Shown here piece after piece: positions 1 to 12,560 of a stretch of DNA of 64,000 nt (its first letter is position 1; each line of letters starts with the position of its first letter). Origin of the DNA: Trochalopteron elliotii (lineage: Eukaryota; Chordata; Aves; Passeriformes; Leiothrichidae); assembly GCA_024734555.1 (NCBI GenBank), contig JANPWX010000469.1, positions 175,989 to 239,988 of the forward strand, given 5' to 3'. The notes under the pieces were generated by a model. That model ran no database searches. It had not been told where the DNA came from and saw only the letters and a list, made by a program, of their open reading frames with translations. Position numbers and translations under genes: made by a program.

Positions 1-3000
1 ACCAAGGCACCAACATCATTCTCCCTCAACTCCACCTCATTATCTGGTTTAGCAGGGACTCTGTGGGGACATGCCACCTTGTGCCTCTGGGATAACAGCG
101 TGGCTTTCTTCTGCTTTCTCTCTATAGTGCTACTGCAGCCAGGAGTTGCCAGATCATTATGGATTTCTGGCTTCTGGCACAGCTTCCTCTCCAGGTCTGC
201 TTTAAAAGGCAATATTCCTCTGCCTGTTGCTCTTCCTCTACTTGCAGCTGCAATTGGTGGGAGGGAAGCCTGCCAGTCCCAGAAGCTACTGGAAGGCCTA
301 GAGCACCTCACTGTGTGTCACCCTCAAATAATGATTTCTGCTGAAGGAAATCTGTCCTGGCTGTTCTCCTTTGAGGAAGATCTTCCACAGGGAAAGAGGT
401 GTGTGTACGGGGGGAAGAGCTCACCTTTCCTTCCACATTAAGTGCGTAAATGTCCTGTGTGTGGACAAAAGCACATTTAGAGGGTACCAATGAGGCTTTT
501 TTCAACCTCCTGCTCCCATCAGCACATCGACCATCTGTGTTCCATCCCAGACCTTTTCTTCCATGAGGCTATGGAGCATGGGCAGAGAGGGATTTGCAGG
601 AATTCCTTCAGCTCTGTTCTGTCTACTTACTTGCCCAAAAGTGCAGTCTCACATTAAAAAAATAAATTAAAAATACATTTGTCATGGAGATGTGTGTAAA
701 ATGGTTCCTCTATAAGCCAGGTGCAGGAATTTTTGGTAGCTGAAGGGAATGGAAACAGAATAAGGTACCCAATCCCTTGACAAACACTAACCTACCACTC
801 TCCCTCAACCAACCTGTATTTCAGCAGCATTACAACAGGCCTCAATTTTATGACTTGTTACAACAACTGAAAAAGTAGCCTCCCAAAGAGAACACCAAAG
901 GGTGGCAGAAAGGGTAAAGCACTGGGCAGTGCACAGTTTCCATGGCTTATCAGACTGGCAGCTCATATCACCAGTCTGAGGGAGGACACAGAAATGGGAC
1001 CAGCAAAAACATCAAACACGCACAGCGATAAAACTAACACTGAAATGGTTTGGGGCTTGTTTTTTTGGAACATGTGTTCACCCATGTGAAGGCAAGGTTG
1101 AGGAGTTAAGAAGCTTTCCACGATCATTTCACCCCAGAGCTCTTGGGGAAGGGAAAAGAAACTGCACCTTAAACTACTGGAGCAGAATAGGTTGGTCTTT
1201 CCTGGCACATCTACCCTCAGCTGAGCTGGGATTTTGCATTTCTTCTAGCCTATTCGTATTTTCTGTTGTTATAAGAGAGTCCTATTTTTCCTGCCAGAAA
1301 CCAAAAGCCTTATTTGGAAAGCAACCCAAGTATGTTCCAAAGAGTGTGTGCTGTGATTTTATTTCCTGTTAAATATAACTCCAGATTTCTAAAACTGTAC
1401 AAATAAGCACCCTTTTTGTACTCTGGGTGCTTATCCCACACACTCAAAAAAGAGCAAAAAGAGCTACCCCCTGAAAGCATCCATTTCAGCACATCCCTTG
1501 CCAGTGGTATTAAGAGAAAAGGGCTGGGGGTATACCTTGCATCACACTAGAAAAAGCAAGCACAAGAGGATTCAGGAAGCAGGACACTTGTATGCCAGAG
1601 TACTGAGGTTCTCAGCCAAAGCACAATACGTGTCTCAGCTCTGCAGCTATCGCTGTGGCTCGCCAGGGGATCTTCCAACAGAACATTGGCATTTCTACAG
1701 AAAACCTCTGCTAAACTGAAATCAGGAGTCAAACTACATAGATAGTTCTGCTAAGAGAATAAAAGAAGTTTCATCATAAGAAATGACTAAACATGAGTCC
1801 ACATTGCTTATGTCTCTGTGACTTTGAGACTAGTTTTTACTTATTTGCCATGAGGAAGGAAATTCCAGGCATGTACAAATCAGACACCTATCTTCCCCAC
1901 TCACACATCAGTTCTGGGAAGAAATGATTGGGTAGGCTAAATTCTGCCCCTTGGCTGTACTTAATGTAGCCCCACCACCTTCAGAGGCCCACTGTAAATA
2001 CCCAATTAGAGAATTATAGGCACAAAGAGAAAAGTCTACCCAAGCCTAGACACTAATCCCAGCTCCAACCACTTAGTGATTTTGTGAAGAGGAGAGGGTG
2101 GTGGAAGGAAAATGAGTGACTATGTATGTCTGTCTCACATAGGACTTGGTGGTATAAAAGATAGGATCTCACATGGGTGCTTGCCTTTCTCCAGGCAACC
2201 TACATTGTTTATTGAGGGCAATGCTTTTGCAGGAACAGAAAAGCTGACTAGATATTGAAAGAAAATTACAAAACTCAGCAAGGCTCTCAGGCAAATATGG
2301 GTCTTTGAAAGACTTATTTCCTGGGCACTCTGACAATAAAGTTAGGCAACCATCAGCTAGCAAAGAATATACACACTGCCCTTTGTAGCACCCTATCACA
2401 GGGTGCTCTATAACAAGGGCCATGCAGAATAGGTAGGAAGAACAGGAACAACTTACTGGTGTGGACAGAGTTCTACTGTGAACAAGGAGCACCAGGCCTT
2501 CTGACTGCTGGTTTTACACAGGGACACTCTGAGGAAATGAGACTTACTGAAAAAAGAAAAGGCAAACCAAAAAAACCCAGTAAAGATAATCAAGCTCTGC
2601 TTTTACATTTGCTGCAGATTTGGTGAATTGACCAGTAAAACTCTCTTGGTTGCCCTGGCTGTGCACACACATTGTCTCTGTGGACTCGTTATTTCATTTC
2701 AACTTGTTCAGGATGCTGTGATCCTTGGATATCAGATGCTGTGACAAAACAAATGCCCTTTCAGAGATGAGGAAGGAAAAAAAAAAAATCAATGGACAGT
2801 TTAATAAAATCAATTCAAAAGCAAAGCAGAAGGAAACCACAGAGGACCAGTCTGAGTCTGCCCTTCCACTTGCACTGCGAGAGAAATCTGATGTAACATA
2901 AACTTGGCTTTCAAGAAGTTGCAAAGGAGTCGAATTTTTAAGGAGTAGAAGCAAATTTCAGGTTCTTGGCCTTGGGGAGCCAATAAACATTTTCACGAGG

Positions 3001-3169
3001 AATAAATACGAGGGATAAAGTAAAATACAGTATCTTCCAATTTCACAGTAAAGCAAAACACTGTTTTGACCCAAGAATGGAAAAAGTGATTCAGAAAACA
3101 AAGATTCCAAATACATTGCCTGGAAAGTGTGAACAGCACAGAAATCACAGAAATTCAGAATATCTGCAC

Positions 3170-3360
3170 CACGTGGAGGTCAGAGTCTCTGGGGCCTGCT
3201 CAAAGCAGGGTCAGACCAGGGCATTCAGGGCTTTGCTCACTCAGGTCTTGAAAACCTTCAGAGCTGCACAAACTTTCTGGGCAACCTATTCCAATACCTG
3301 ACTATCCTTACAGTGAAAAAAGGTTTTTACTTGCAGTTAGAACTTCAAAATTCAATGCTG
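3170..3360 (-). repeat. CR1 LINE 3' fragment (old, minus)
   Basis: On the plus strand this reads as the reverse complement of a CR1 tail: a 'lead to the gradual' style block followed by 'gggcaacctattccaat', 'ctatccttacagtgaaaaa' and 'cagttagaacttc', the usual order of CR1 sequence read backwards. Divergence is high, suggesting an old copy. The exact ends are not sharp. Confidence 0.6.
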
Positions 3361-6300
3361 GCTCTTCATGCTGATCTGACCTTGCTTTTTAGTTTAAATT
3401 ACCACCACACTGTGTGCTTATCACTCCCAGGTGCTTTCAGAGTGTTGCTGCAGCCACTGTTTGCCATTCTACACTGCAGAATAACAAAAATCTTCCACAA
3501 TTAGCAAGCTGAGAGGTGCTACCCAAAGCACTGCTAATATCTCAGTTACCCGAGAAATGAGGATTTTGGAGATACTGCAGAACAAAGCATGCACTATTTT
3601 TTTTCCCCTGTTCTTCAAATGGAAGCTTTCACTTTGCTCTCCTTTGGCTACTGGGTTAAATTCTTTTGTTTACCTTTCAGTGTCTCCTGTTCTCTCTCCA
3701 CTGGCCACTGCAATATAAAATAAACACGTGGCAATTTTTTAAAGAAATGCTGCCAGCAGCTCTCATCCATTATACATCACCCAGCTTGAAAAGGCAAGGG
3801 ATTTACAAGCCCTAAACTTACCTTTTTCCACATTGACTGTCATATACTGAGAAAATGTAAAGTCAACTGTGTCCCTTAGCTCAAACCTGCCACCAGACCC
3901 ACTAAGACTCCTCCAGGTACTCTTTAGCTGATGTTTTGCAGGGCAAGATTTAAGTACTTGCTTCCAGCAGTTTATAAAGATGATACCATCCACTACTTTT
4001 CACATTGATTAGATAAATATATACAGAAAACAAAGAAGGAAAAAAAAGAACAGTGGCAAACTAAATGAGACCCCTCCAATGCCACTTTTCAGGGGAGGAG
4101 CAGAAAAATTGCAACTTAAGCAAAAATGTAAACAGATATTTGGTTTTGTCCATTTTGTTTGGGTTACAGTTCTTTTTAATCTTGCTTAGCTACTTTAATT
4201 TGATGCATTATATAAAAAAAACCCAACAAAGTTGTTCAAGGCTCCTTGAAAGATTTTAAAGATTCCTCAGTTTATAATGTTTATTGGATAATGAAGACTC
4301 AAGAGAATGCCAGAGCTCCATTTTTATAAACTTCTATGGGCTCTGGTATGTTTTGCTCTGAATTCCAGTTTCCCAAGTCACATGGCTTCACGAGACTCTC
4401 TAATTCTGTAAATTTTATTTTTCTTTATTTCTACCTTTCAGTTACAATAAGCAGCTTGAAACTACAACCCAGAAAAGTCTGCATTATTGTGACAAGCAAA
4501 ACACTTGAAAGAATAAAAGCCTGAAACTTGCAGGGAGGCTAGTGCTTTGTTTGGAGCAGGACAGAACTATTTAAAAATGAAAAAAAACCCCACCTTCAGT
4601 TTGGCAACAATTCCTCTGAAAAAGCATTAAAGTAAATATCTGATTCCAACTGCCACTTTGGAAAAGCAATGCCCTGACCCTCACTATTTAAGCACTGTCT
4701 TCCCTTTGTCCTATTCATAGCACATGCAACAGGGGCTCAGCACATCCACAGACAAGCACTAATTCCTAATCTCTACTAGGCCAAGCAAAAGGCTCTTCAT
4801 GTGTTAGACAGAATTACATCACAGTGATCTAAACTGACAGTGAAAAACCCAGACAGTCTTCCCTTCCAAATTTGCAAGGCCACTCTAAGCCTGCTATGAA
4901 AGGAGAGAAAGAGAGATAGGGAGAACTCAGAGTAAAACTATTCCCCCTAATTGTCACAAATAATATTATTTTATGCTTAAAATCCCTTTTCATAACTGAA
5001 TCATTCCCAGTTCTACCCTGCTCATCTTTGGGCTGAACTGGAACAGGACACGAACCATTTTGGGTACAATTTTTTTTGTTTTGATACCTCATGCTGCTCA
5101 GTCCTCCACCCACTTGGTTATTGTCTTTTGGATTAATAGAATGGTGTCCTGAGCAAGATGAGTTTTCAAATAAAATACAGGGGTAATGTTTCCTAAATTT
5201 GGAAGAACTTCTAACCTTCTGTAAATACTCACTGCTTGCTCTCATTTTACTCACAGCTATGCTGCAAGCAACAGAACCATCTACTCAGGATTTAATTTCA
5301 TGAAACTATTTATAAGAGCAAGAGTGAAAATTCACTTTTAAGCTTCTTCAGTGCTACATAACCAGCTCTACTTTTAAGCAACAGACATATATCTACAACT
5401 TGCTATTCTCCAGACATTCCAAGGGTCCTTGCAAGACCAAATACCTAAATCCCAGCACGCTGCACCAACTGCTGAAGTATTCACTTTGAAAACAAAGGCA
5501 TATGCACTAGCAGGTCAACCATAATATATTCCCATTCCCACTCTCACCCTGCCTGCTCTGCTCTGTGAGTTGCTCTTTTCAGCTTTCCTTTCAACTGCTC
5601 CAGCACAGGTTTACATTCAACTTTATCACTGGCACAGAGATAACAGCAAACTTAACTTTCTCCTGAGCAATGGAAACAGCTGGGGCCTGGTGTACAAACA
5701 GCAGAACCCTGCTCTCCTCTTTTGGAAAGGCAGAAGAAGTCAGGCAGTCCACACCACCTCCAGTGCCCACTGGAGACACTAAAATGCCCCCACAGCTCCT
5801 GGGGCAAGCAGTAATAAGTCCACTGCAATCACTCCTGGCCTCCTGCCCCCCTGTGGCTTTCCCTGGCGTGGCCTTTGTCCCTTACTCTCTTCCTCTTTCC
5901 TGACTCAACCCATGTGCCCATGCCATGCCCGAGGTCCCTGTTCTGGTCACACAGCCTGCCCTAGGCTTTGTTTGTCACTCATCTTTGGCAAATATCCAGT
6001 TTATTTTGTGAAATATCCAGTTCAATTCCCAGCGCCAGACATGCAGGGATAGACGAAAACAAGAGACAACAAAAAAGCAAGAGAGAAGTAGGAAGTGATG
6101 CTATAGCAGGTGGAACCACTTGAATTGAGCACTGGCCATTGAGGCAATGGTTCTTCTGAAAAAAAAAGCTTCTGCAGATTTCTCAGCAACTTGCTGTAAA
6201 ACCTTTGAAATACCAGTCAACCAAAAAATAACATGGGTGGGGAAAAGGGACAGGAGAGTGATGTCCATGCTGTGTGCCAATACCTGGAACCAAGCCTGAA

Positions 6301-8799
6301 ACTGGAATGATGTAAGAAGATTATTTCAGTTATCCAGTCCCTGATGAAAAATATGCTAGAGGTTACCTTTGTGACAGTCAGCTATACCTGCCTCATGGTA
6401 TTTACTGGGAGAGATGATACCAGTAACCTTCCTGTAAAACCAGAATCCTGATGTGTGACCTGGGGTCAGACAGCACCTTATGGGCTTTGAGAGAGATCTC
6501 AACAAGCCTCAATAACAAAGAGAGAAGGCTGGGTCCTGCCTTCTCCAAACAGGATTGTAATACTCAAAACACAACAGGGTTCCAAGTCTTTCCTCCTTAA
6601 AATCCAGTTATTTGCTGGGATGTTGCTGAATTCATACCTACAGCACACAAGTATCAATTACCATGACATGAGGACTCGCAGAAACTCTCCTTCACAGGAG
6701 AGTATTTCTCTCACAGGTATTTCTCATGCAGGTAAAGGATGTGGCAGACATACAAGTTATATGTGTGGATAGTTTTACCAGAATCACACTGACATACATT
6801 TATAAGCAAGTTCCTTATAGAATTCTGCTTTGTGGTTTTGCTTTGTTTCCTTGTTTTAATGTTTGGTTTTTTTGTTGGGGTCTTTATTTCAGGGCAGACG
6901 GATGGGTGTGTCTCTTTTCTTCCATCAATGCTAAATAAATCTATCTGTTCCATCCCCAAACTTCTCCCAAGTGGTTCTCTCATCACTGAAAAATGGTCAG
7001 TAAAACAGCAAAACCGTTGCTGGAAAACAGTTCCAGACACTGTGCTGTGGAGTGTAAGAGAATCTGGTACTACTTCCATTCTGCATCAACAAGTAAATAC
7101 ATTTTATTTTGCAATTAATTTAAATAACATCATCTAAGGGAGGTCGCACAAATATGACTGTGCTATTCAATCCCCTCAAAGGCAAAACTTTTCCTGTGAG
7201 TCACCATTTCTTTGTGTCTTGCAGCTACTGAACCAATCCCTTCCCTTCTTCTAGTGCTGTTTTTCCACTGAAGTTAAACTCATTATGACTTCCTCTAGAT
7301 GAGCCTTTTGTGATCCATCTTTTCTCTCAGGTTTCTCCCTGTTTTTTTTTCTGCCTGCTGCTTTGCAAGTGCCTCTTTTGTGCCTCTAGCTGGACATAAC
7401 TCCTTGCTCCAACCCCTGCTCCTCACAAAAGAGGGACATGCTTCCCTGGCTGCCTCAGCAACACAGGCAGCTCCCACAGGCCAGGCAGCTGTGGCCAAGG
7501 TCAGCCTTCTGCAGCCACAGGAGTACCTACGTGTACTTCAGTTACTCACGTGCTAGTATATCTAGCAATAAGCTGAAAAATATTCCTAGGTATCTTTGAG
7601 GCTTGAAGGATCTACCAGATGCAAGATTCAACAATATGGAACAAGTCGTGAGAGACAAGTGAAGTCTACCAGCAGGATCAAAGAAAAGTATCTGTATTAT
7701 ATGGCAGCTACCAGAAATGATTCCTGGATTTCTGCAAGACTGCTGGGAAAATATCAGAGCTTGTGCTCTGATAAATGAAGGAAAAATTAACTATTTGAGC
7801 TTTAACATACCTTTTTCATCAAACTGAGAACACTAACACAGCCTGATTACTTCTCCTTGTTGCAATTAAAAACCTTAAACACATAAATCCTCTACCAGCT
7901 CAGTTTTTCCCCTTGTTTCGGCTGGAACTTTTCCTCCTCATTTATTAATACATCTTTTTCCAACCTGACTTTCTGATTTCCTTCCCTGAAGTTGCACCAT
8001 GAGAGTTAAGTAGCAACATGAGCTCACAGAAGGAAGATGCAGAAAATGATAACTAGAGTCATTAGGCATTCAGGATTTTCCATTAAAGATGGGAATGCAA
8101 ATCACAAGATTTTAATAGATTGTTTCTATCCTAAAAAAATCTGCTTTCTTTAAAAGCTAAAGGAACGATAAATACAAATATAAATACAAATCTCTCAGGT
8201 GTAATTCCACATCCAGGATAAGCTAGGAACCCAAAACTGTTCTTCTAAACCTAGGAATTTCTAAAATGGAAAGAGCTCTTGAAACAAGCCCTAGATTCTT
8301 GACTTAATGACCAGTCCAGCAAGAACACCTGGAGCTCCAGGTGTCCTGAGTCCTCTGCAATCCCTTCCCCAAGAGGCCCTACTGACCAGGGCCCTCCCTC
8401 CCACTCCAAATGCTGTCTCACAGGCCACAACCAACCCCACAGCCTCTGCAGGAATAGCTTCTACACCAAAGGCCTAGAAAAAAACCCAAACAATAAGTAA
8501 AATAAAAAAAACATGAGCAAAGCCCAACAAGCTACAAAACATCATTCTGCTTTCAAAGGTAGGGTAATTAGGAAGAGGAACAGAGGCCTAATCCTGCAGC
8601 TGGGTTTTATCTTCTTATCCCTTCTTTATCTGTTTTCATATTTTAATACAATAACACCTACTTAATTCTTGCACAGACACGTGCTGCAGGCTCTGGGCCT
8701 CTCAGTAATGTGCTCCTGGACAAGTCAGACTTGTTATCTCCTGGATGAACACACCTCTCAGTCTGCTTTAAAAACCCTGTTGCAACTTCTTCAGTGGTG

Positions 8800-8955
8800 C
8801 CCAGAATCCCAGACTGGTTTGGGTAGGAAGGGACCTTAACCACCATCCAATTCCACCCCCTGTCATGGGGGGGAACCTTCCACTACCCCAGGTTGCTCCA
8901 AGTCCTGTCTAACCTGACTTTAAACATTTCCAGGGATGGGGAAGCCACCACTACT
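8800..8955 (-). repeat. CR1 LINE 3' tail (minus)
   Basis: The block contains 'tttgggtaggaagggacct', 'ccaattccaccccctg', 'ggttgctccaagtcctgtc' and 'tccagggatggggaagcc' in order, which is the reverse complement of the CR1 3' region (gatggggc...gcaacctgg...ggaaggtgtccctgccc...aggtccctt). It is truncated at the 5' side, as most CR1 copies are. Confidence 0.75.
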
Positions 8956-9234
8956 GTGTATATCTTTGTCAATACTGTAACAACATTCCCATAAGGGTAC
9001 AAAAGAGCCACAGGAACACTTGCCAGTCTCATTATTTCATTTTGAGGTTTATTTTATAAGCTCTGCACAATATAGGCCTGAGGATTTCCTTCTGTAGAAT
9101 TCCTAAATACAAAACAAAGTTGAACCATTGTTGAGCAACTTTTTTTTTTAAAGAGAAACATTTTCACATAAATATGATACTCCACAGAAACCCACCATTC
9201 AAATTGTCAAAACCATTCCAGCTGTGGTGAGTAA

Positions 9235-9435
9235 TTCATTCCTAAGGGGAGGTTTAGACTGGATATTGGGAAGCAGCACAGCCCACCCATCAGTCACCAC
9301 CCCTGGAAGTGTTTGAGATGTATGGACAGGGCATTTGGGGAAGGGGTTAGTGGTGAACACATCTGTGCTGGGTGAATGGCTGGACTGGATGATGTTGGAG
9401 GTTTTCTCCATCCTAAATGATCCCATGATTCTAAC
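9235..9435 (+). repeat. CR1 LINE 3' tail (plus)
   Basis: It carries the CR1 order 'tttagactggatattggga', 'cacccctggaagtgtttga', 'gggcatttggggaaggggtt', 'ttagtggtgaacacatctg', 'tggactggatgatgttgga' and a terminal 'atgatcccatgattct', matching the characteristic CR1 3' end ('tgattctatgattct'). A short block between the first two motifs seems deleted or altered. Confidence 0.75.
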
Positions 9436-11673
9436 CACACACCTGCATTCAGTTTGAACGTTCTGGACTGGTCCCAGTGCCACTGCTGACCACTCTGACC
9501 ATCTCACCAGTAGTGATTGGATGAATTACCTGAATTTTCACAGCAACACAATCCTAAGTGCATTTGCACCAGCTTAACAAGCTTCTGTATACAAAGAGAA
9601 TACTATGCTTTGGAAAAGGCAGTATCACCCAAAACATTATAATCAGTGAAACATTCCAATTCTCTTCAAAAAGGTGCAAAGTGCACAGTTTACCTTGTCG
9701 GGGATGACTCCCACCCAGATAACAGCAACAGACAGCCCAAGGTTACAAAGCTCTCTTCTAACAGACCACACTATCTTCAGAGGCAGCTTAATGTTAAAAG
9801 GAAAAAGACCAGCTACTTGACTAAGAATAACTACCCTTAACCTACCAAAATCAAGTTACTATTGTTGCCATTACACTGTGCAACAACCAACAGCAACATT
9901 ATGATCCAATTCTGGTTCAAGGGGGAAACCTCCCTCATCATCCCACACTAGGTAAGTGAGACCAATGAAAAGGTAGGGACCATAATAACCTTCAAAATCA
10001 TAAGAAGATGCATCAATTTTTTCACCCTATCAGGCAAACTGGGGGAGAGGCAAAAAAAAAGCCAACAGAAAAATTCAGCTCAACTTGCAACAAAGGAGGA
10101 GACAGGAATGTGTATCACACTGCTGCAGACACACCAGAATGATCTACATAGAACAAACATGGAGCAATATTTCTTACAGAAGCTACTTGGAAAACTGTCC
10201 TCTGAGAATGATCTGGACTCACTTTGCAGCAGTGGCAAAGCTCAGGCTGGCTGGTGCCTCTGCCACCCTGCAGTCACACACTGCCAGTTACTGTTACTTT
10301 CATATCTGGTGAGAGCTTTTCCTGCTCCTGTCATTCTGATCCCTGTGAAACTATACTGTGGACCTCTATGGAAAAGGTTGTGGGTTTTATGCTGTGGATG
10401 GCTCTGCCTGTGATTTGGGCCGTGCTTTATGAAATTCTGTGTACATCTGTATAGGAAGATGGATTTTTTCAACATCTTGAATGTAAACAAGCAAAGGGTT
10501 AGAGACACGGAGCCCTAGCAGACACAGCTACACATGAGGTTACTGCTTCCTTTCCTGCTTCACCTCTGATATATGTTCCTTTACCACTGACAGGGATACC
10601 CAATCCACACATGAAACAATACACAAAACACCAATTCCAAGTCAGATTTGGGGAAAAAAAAAGAAAAAACAAAAAAAACCCCACAAACCATACTAATATC
10701 TGTTGTCTTCTGACTGAAGACAGTTGTCAGAATAGAACCAGTAGGAAAAATGGAGACTAAATCACTAGGCAGATTCTTCACTTACCCTGCTGAACAGAAA
10801 ACATGTGATAAAGCAATGCAGCACATATGAGTGTGCAGATTTTTCCTCTGTCATTACACAACAGGATAAAACAAGAAATTACTCTTTCAAACACCTTGGG
10901 ACTGAATATCACTAATCTTAACTTCACAGGCACAGAACTGAGAATGTTTCAAATTCTAAATTTCAAATTCTAAACTTAGTGAAGGCCCTTGCCTCATCTT
11001 ACGAGTTAACTGATTGCTATATTACCAACATTTCCAGCACAATCTCCTCTCTTGTTTCTTGTCTTTAGGTGCAAGAAATTACTCTTGCCAGTTACGAAAC
11101 CTCCCCTACTGTTTGGGGAAAGCCATCATGGGAAGTGCTACTTATCATGTGCCATTTCAGCTATAGCTCAAGAATCATCAGCGCCCCATGCTTAGCCCTC
11201 TTCAGGGCTGCTGGATTGCTGGATCATCCTGGTCTATAAATAACCCGAAATAAAACCCCACTGCAGCCATAGAGAGCAGGTCAGCAGAGGCTGAATTTCC
11301 CCTCGTATCATGCACAGAGGCGGCTGACGCTACCTGCAGTGTCACAGGTGAGGCCAAAACCCTCCCCCACCACGACCCATGGCGCAGCCTCGGCTTTCGG
11401 GACCAGGAGCAGTGGGAATGGAGATTACTGCACTCCGAGAGCCCGCAGCAGATGGGGCCCGGGGACACGGGGCAAGACCCATCACCAGCCAAAGGAGAGG
11501 GGAAGGGGACCGCTGCTTCGGCCGCATCCCCTCAGCGGCGGCGCGGGGCCAGCTCCGGCCGATCCGCCGCAGGGGAAGGAAGCGGGACATGACTCATGGC
11601 TTTTGTCGGCTCCCGGGCCGCCCCGAGGCGCGGGCAGGGACCTGGGGCGGCGGAGCGGATCCCTACTATAGAG

Positions 11674-12050
11674 NNNNNNNNNNNNNNNNNNNNNNNNNNN
11701 NNNNNNNNNNNNNNNNNNNNNNNNNNNNNNNNNNNNNNNNNNNNNNNNNNNNNNNNNNNNNNNNNNNNNNNNNNNNNNNNNNNNNNNNNNNNNNNNNNNN
11801 NNNNNNNNNNNNNNNNNNNNNNNNNNNNNNNNNNNNNNNNNNNNNNNNNNNNNNNNNNNNNNNNNNNNNNNNNNNNNNNNNNNNNNNNNNNNNNNNNNNN
11901 NNNNNNNNNNNNNNNNNNNNNNNNNNNNNNNNNNNNNNNNNNNNNNNNNNNNNNNNNNNNNNNNNNNNNNNNNNNNNNNNNNNNNNNNNNNNNNNNNNNN
12001 NNNNNNNNNNNNNNNNNNNNNNNNNNNNNNNNNNNNNNNNNNNNNNNNNN
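11674..12050. other. Assembly gap (377 N)
   Basis: A run of 377 undetermined bases in the centre of the CpG island. GC-rich promoter DNA is a frequent cause of short-read dropout in bird assemblies. The true length may differ from the N count. Open frames that span it are not evidence of genes. Confidence 0.99.
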
Positions 12051-12401
12051 GCCGGGGGTGAGGGGAGGCGGCGGGCAGGAGCGCTGGGAAAGGGTCTGTC
12101 CTTTTCAGCCGCGCAGACGGAGCCCCAAACCTTGAGGGGTTTGGTTGAGGTTGGGTGATGCTGGTGAGGAGGGAGGTGAGGTGTCCTGGCCGCCTGCCCA
12201 GCGCGGGACCTGGTGCTGTGCGGGCCGCCGTGGGACCCCCGGGCGGGGGCCGCGGAGGAGCGGGGCCCCTCGCATAGCGTGTGAGGCGGCCGCTTCTGAA
12301 CATGCGCTCGTAGAAAAACTCCAGCCGCGCTGTTGAAATCGGAGGGTGAGGAGCGTGACCGACCAACTCCCGAGGAAAATCTGGTCTGCTTCGAGGCACC
12401 C

Positions 12402-12440
12402 GAACCCTAAGCCCCTAACCCCGACCGCAGCCCTAAGCCC
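12402..12440. repeat. Degenerate CCCTAA-like cluster
   Basis: Within the downstream flank of the CpG island there are three CCCTAA-type words in 39 bases (ccctaa, cccctaac, ccctaag) separated by C/G-rich spacers. It resembles a very degenerate telomere-type repeat but could simply be C-rich promoter sequence. Confidence 0.3.
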
Positions 12441-12560
12441 CCCGTGCCATGCCCTGGGCTCGGCTGCGGTCGGACCGGGCCTTGGCCTTCGGGTTCGGGT
12501 GTGCTCCTGCCCGTGTGGGAGCGCTCAGACCTGACGGGAACGCTGTGGGGAAGATCATTC

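Larger units (their letters stand above)
1..11340. other. Non-coding flank, probably HDLBP first intron/5' region
   Basis: No coding exon is recognisable on either strand; every open frame is short, lacks splice-site context and resembles no family I know. In vertebrates HDLBP (vigilin, a multi-KH RNA-binding protein) lies head-to-head with SEPT2 on the opposite strand, so this stretch is probably HDLBP intron 1 plus 5' noncoding exons on the minus strand. I looked for the HDLBP start-codon exon on the minus strand and did not see it. The region is moderately AT-rich and contains CR1 fragments near 3170-3360, 8800-8955 and 9235-9435. Synteny is established knowledge; its application here is inference. 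Confidence 0.45.
11370..12560. promoter_or_regulatory. CpG island, likely divergent HDLBP/SEPT2 promoter
   Basis: The window is AT-rich until about 11300, then becomes very GC- and CpG-rich (runs such as 'cagcggcggcgcggggcc' and 'cgggcgggggccgcggagg'), returning to AT-rich after about 12560. Such islands mark housekeeping promoters, and the position, about 1.8 kb upstream of the SEPT2 start-codon exon, fits its 5' noncoding exon 1. The same island probably also drives HDLBP on the minus strand. The central 377 bases are unsequenced, so neither transcription start nor the exon 1 donor can be placed. Confidence 0.7.

Noticed and set aside
4829..5254. 141-codon minus-strand open frame
   Set aside because: No family resemblance and no conserved motif. 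Not HDLBP coding sequence (no KH-domain GxxG pattern).
1..11340. Search for the HDLBP start-codon exon on the minus strand
   Set aside because: No match to the expected vigilin N terminus with a donor was seen, so HDLBP is only inferred by synteny and not annotated as a CDS.
11379..12399. Long open frames on both strands across the first N gap (up to 305 codons)
   Set aside because: About 125 codons of each are undetermined X, the rest is GC-rich promoter sequence without stops by composition. There is no family match.
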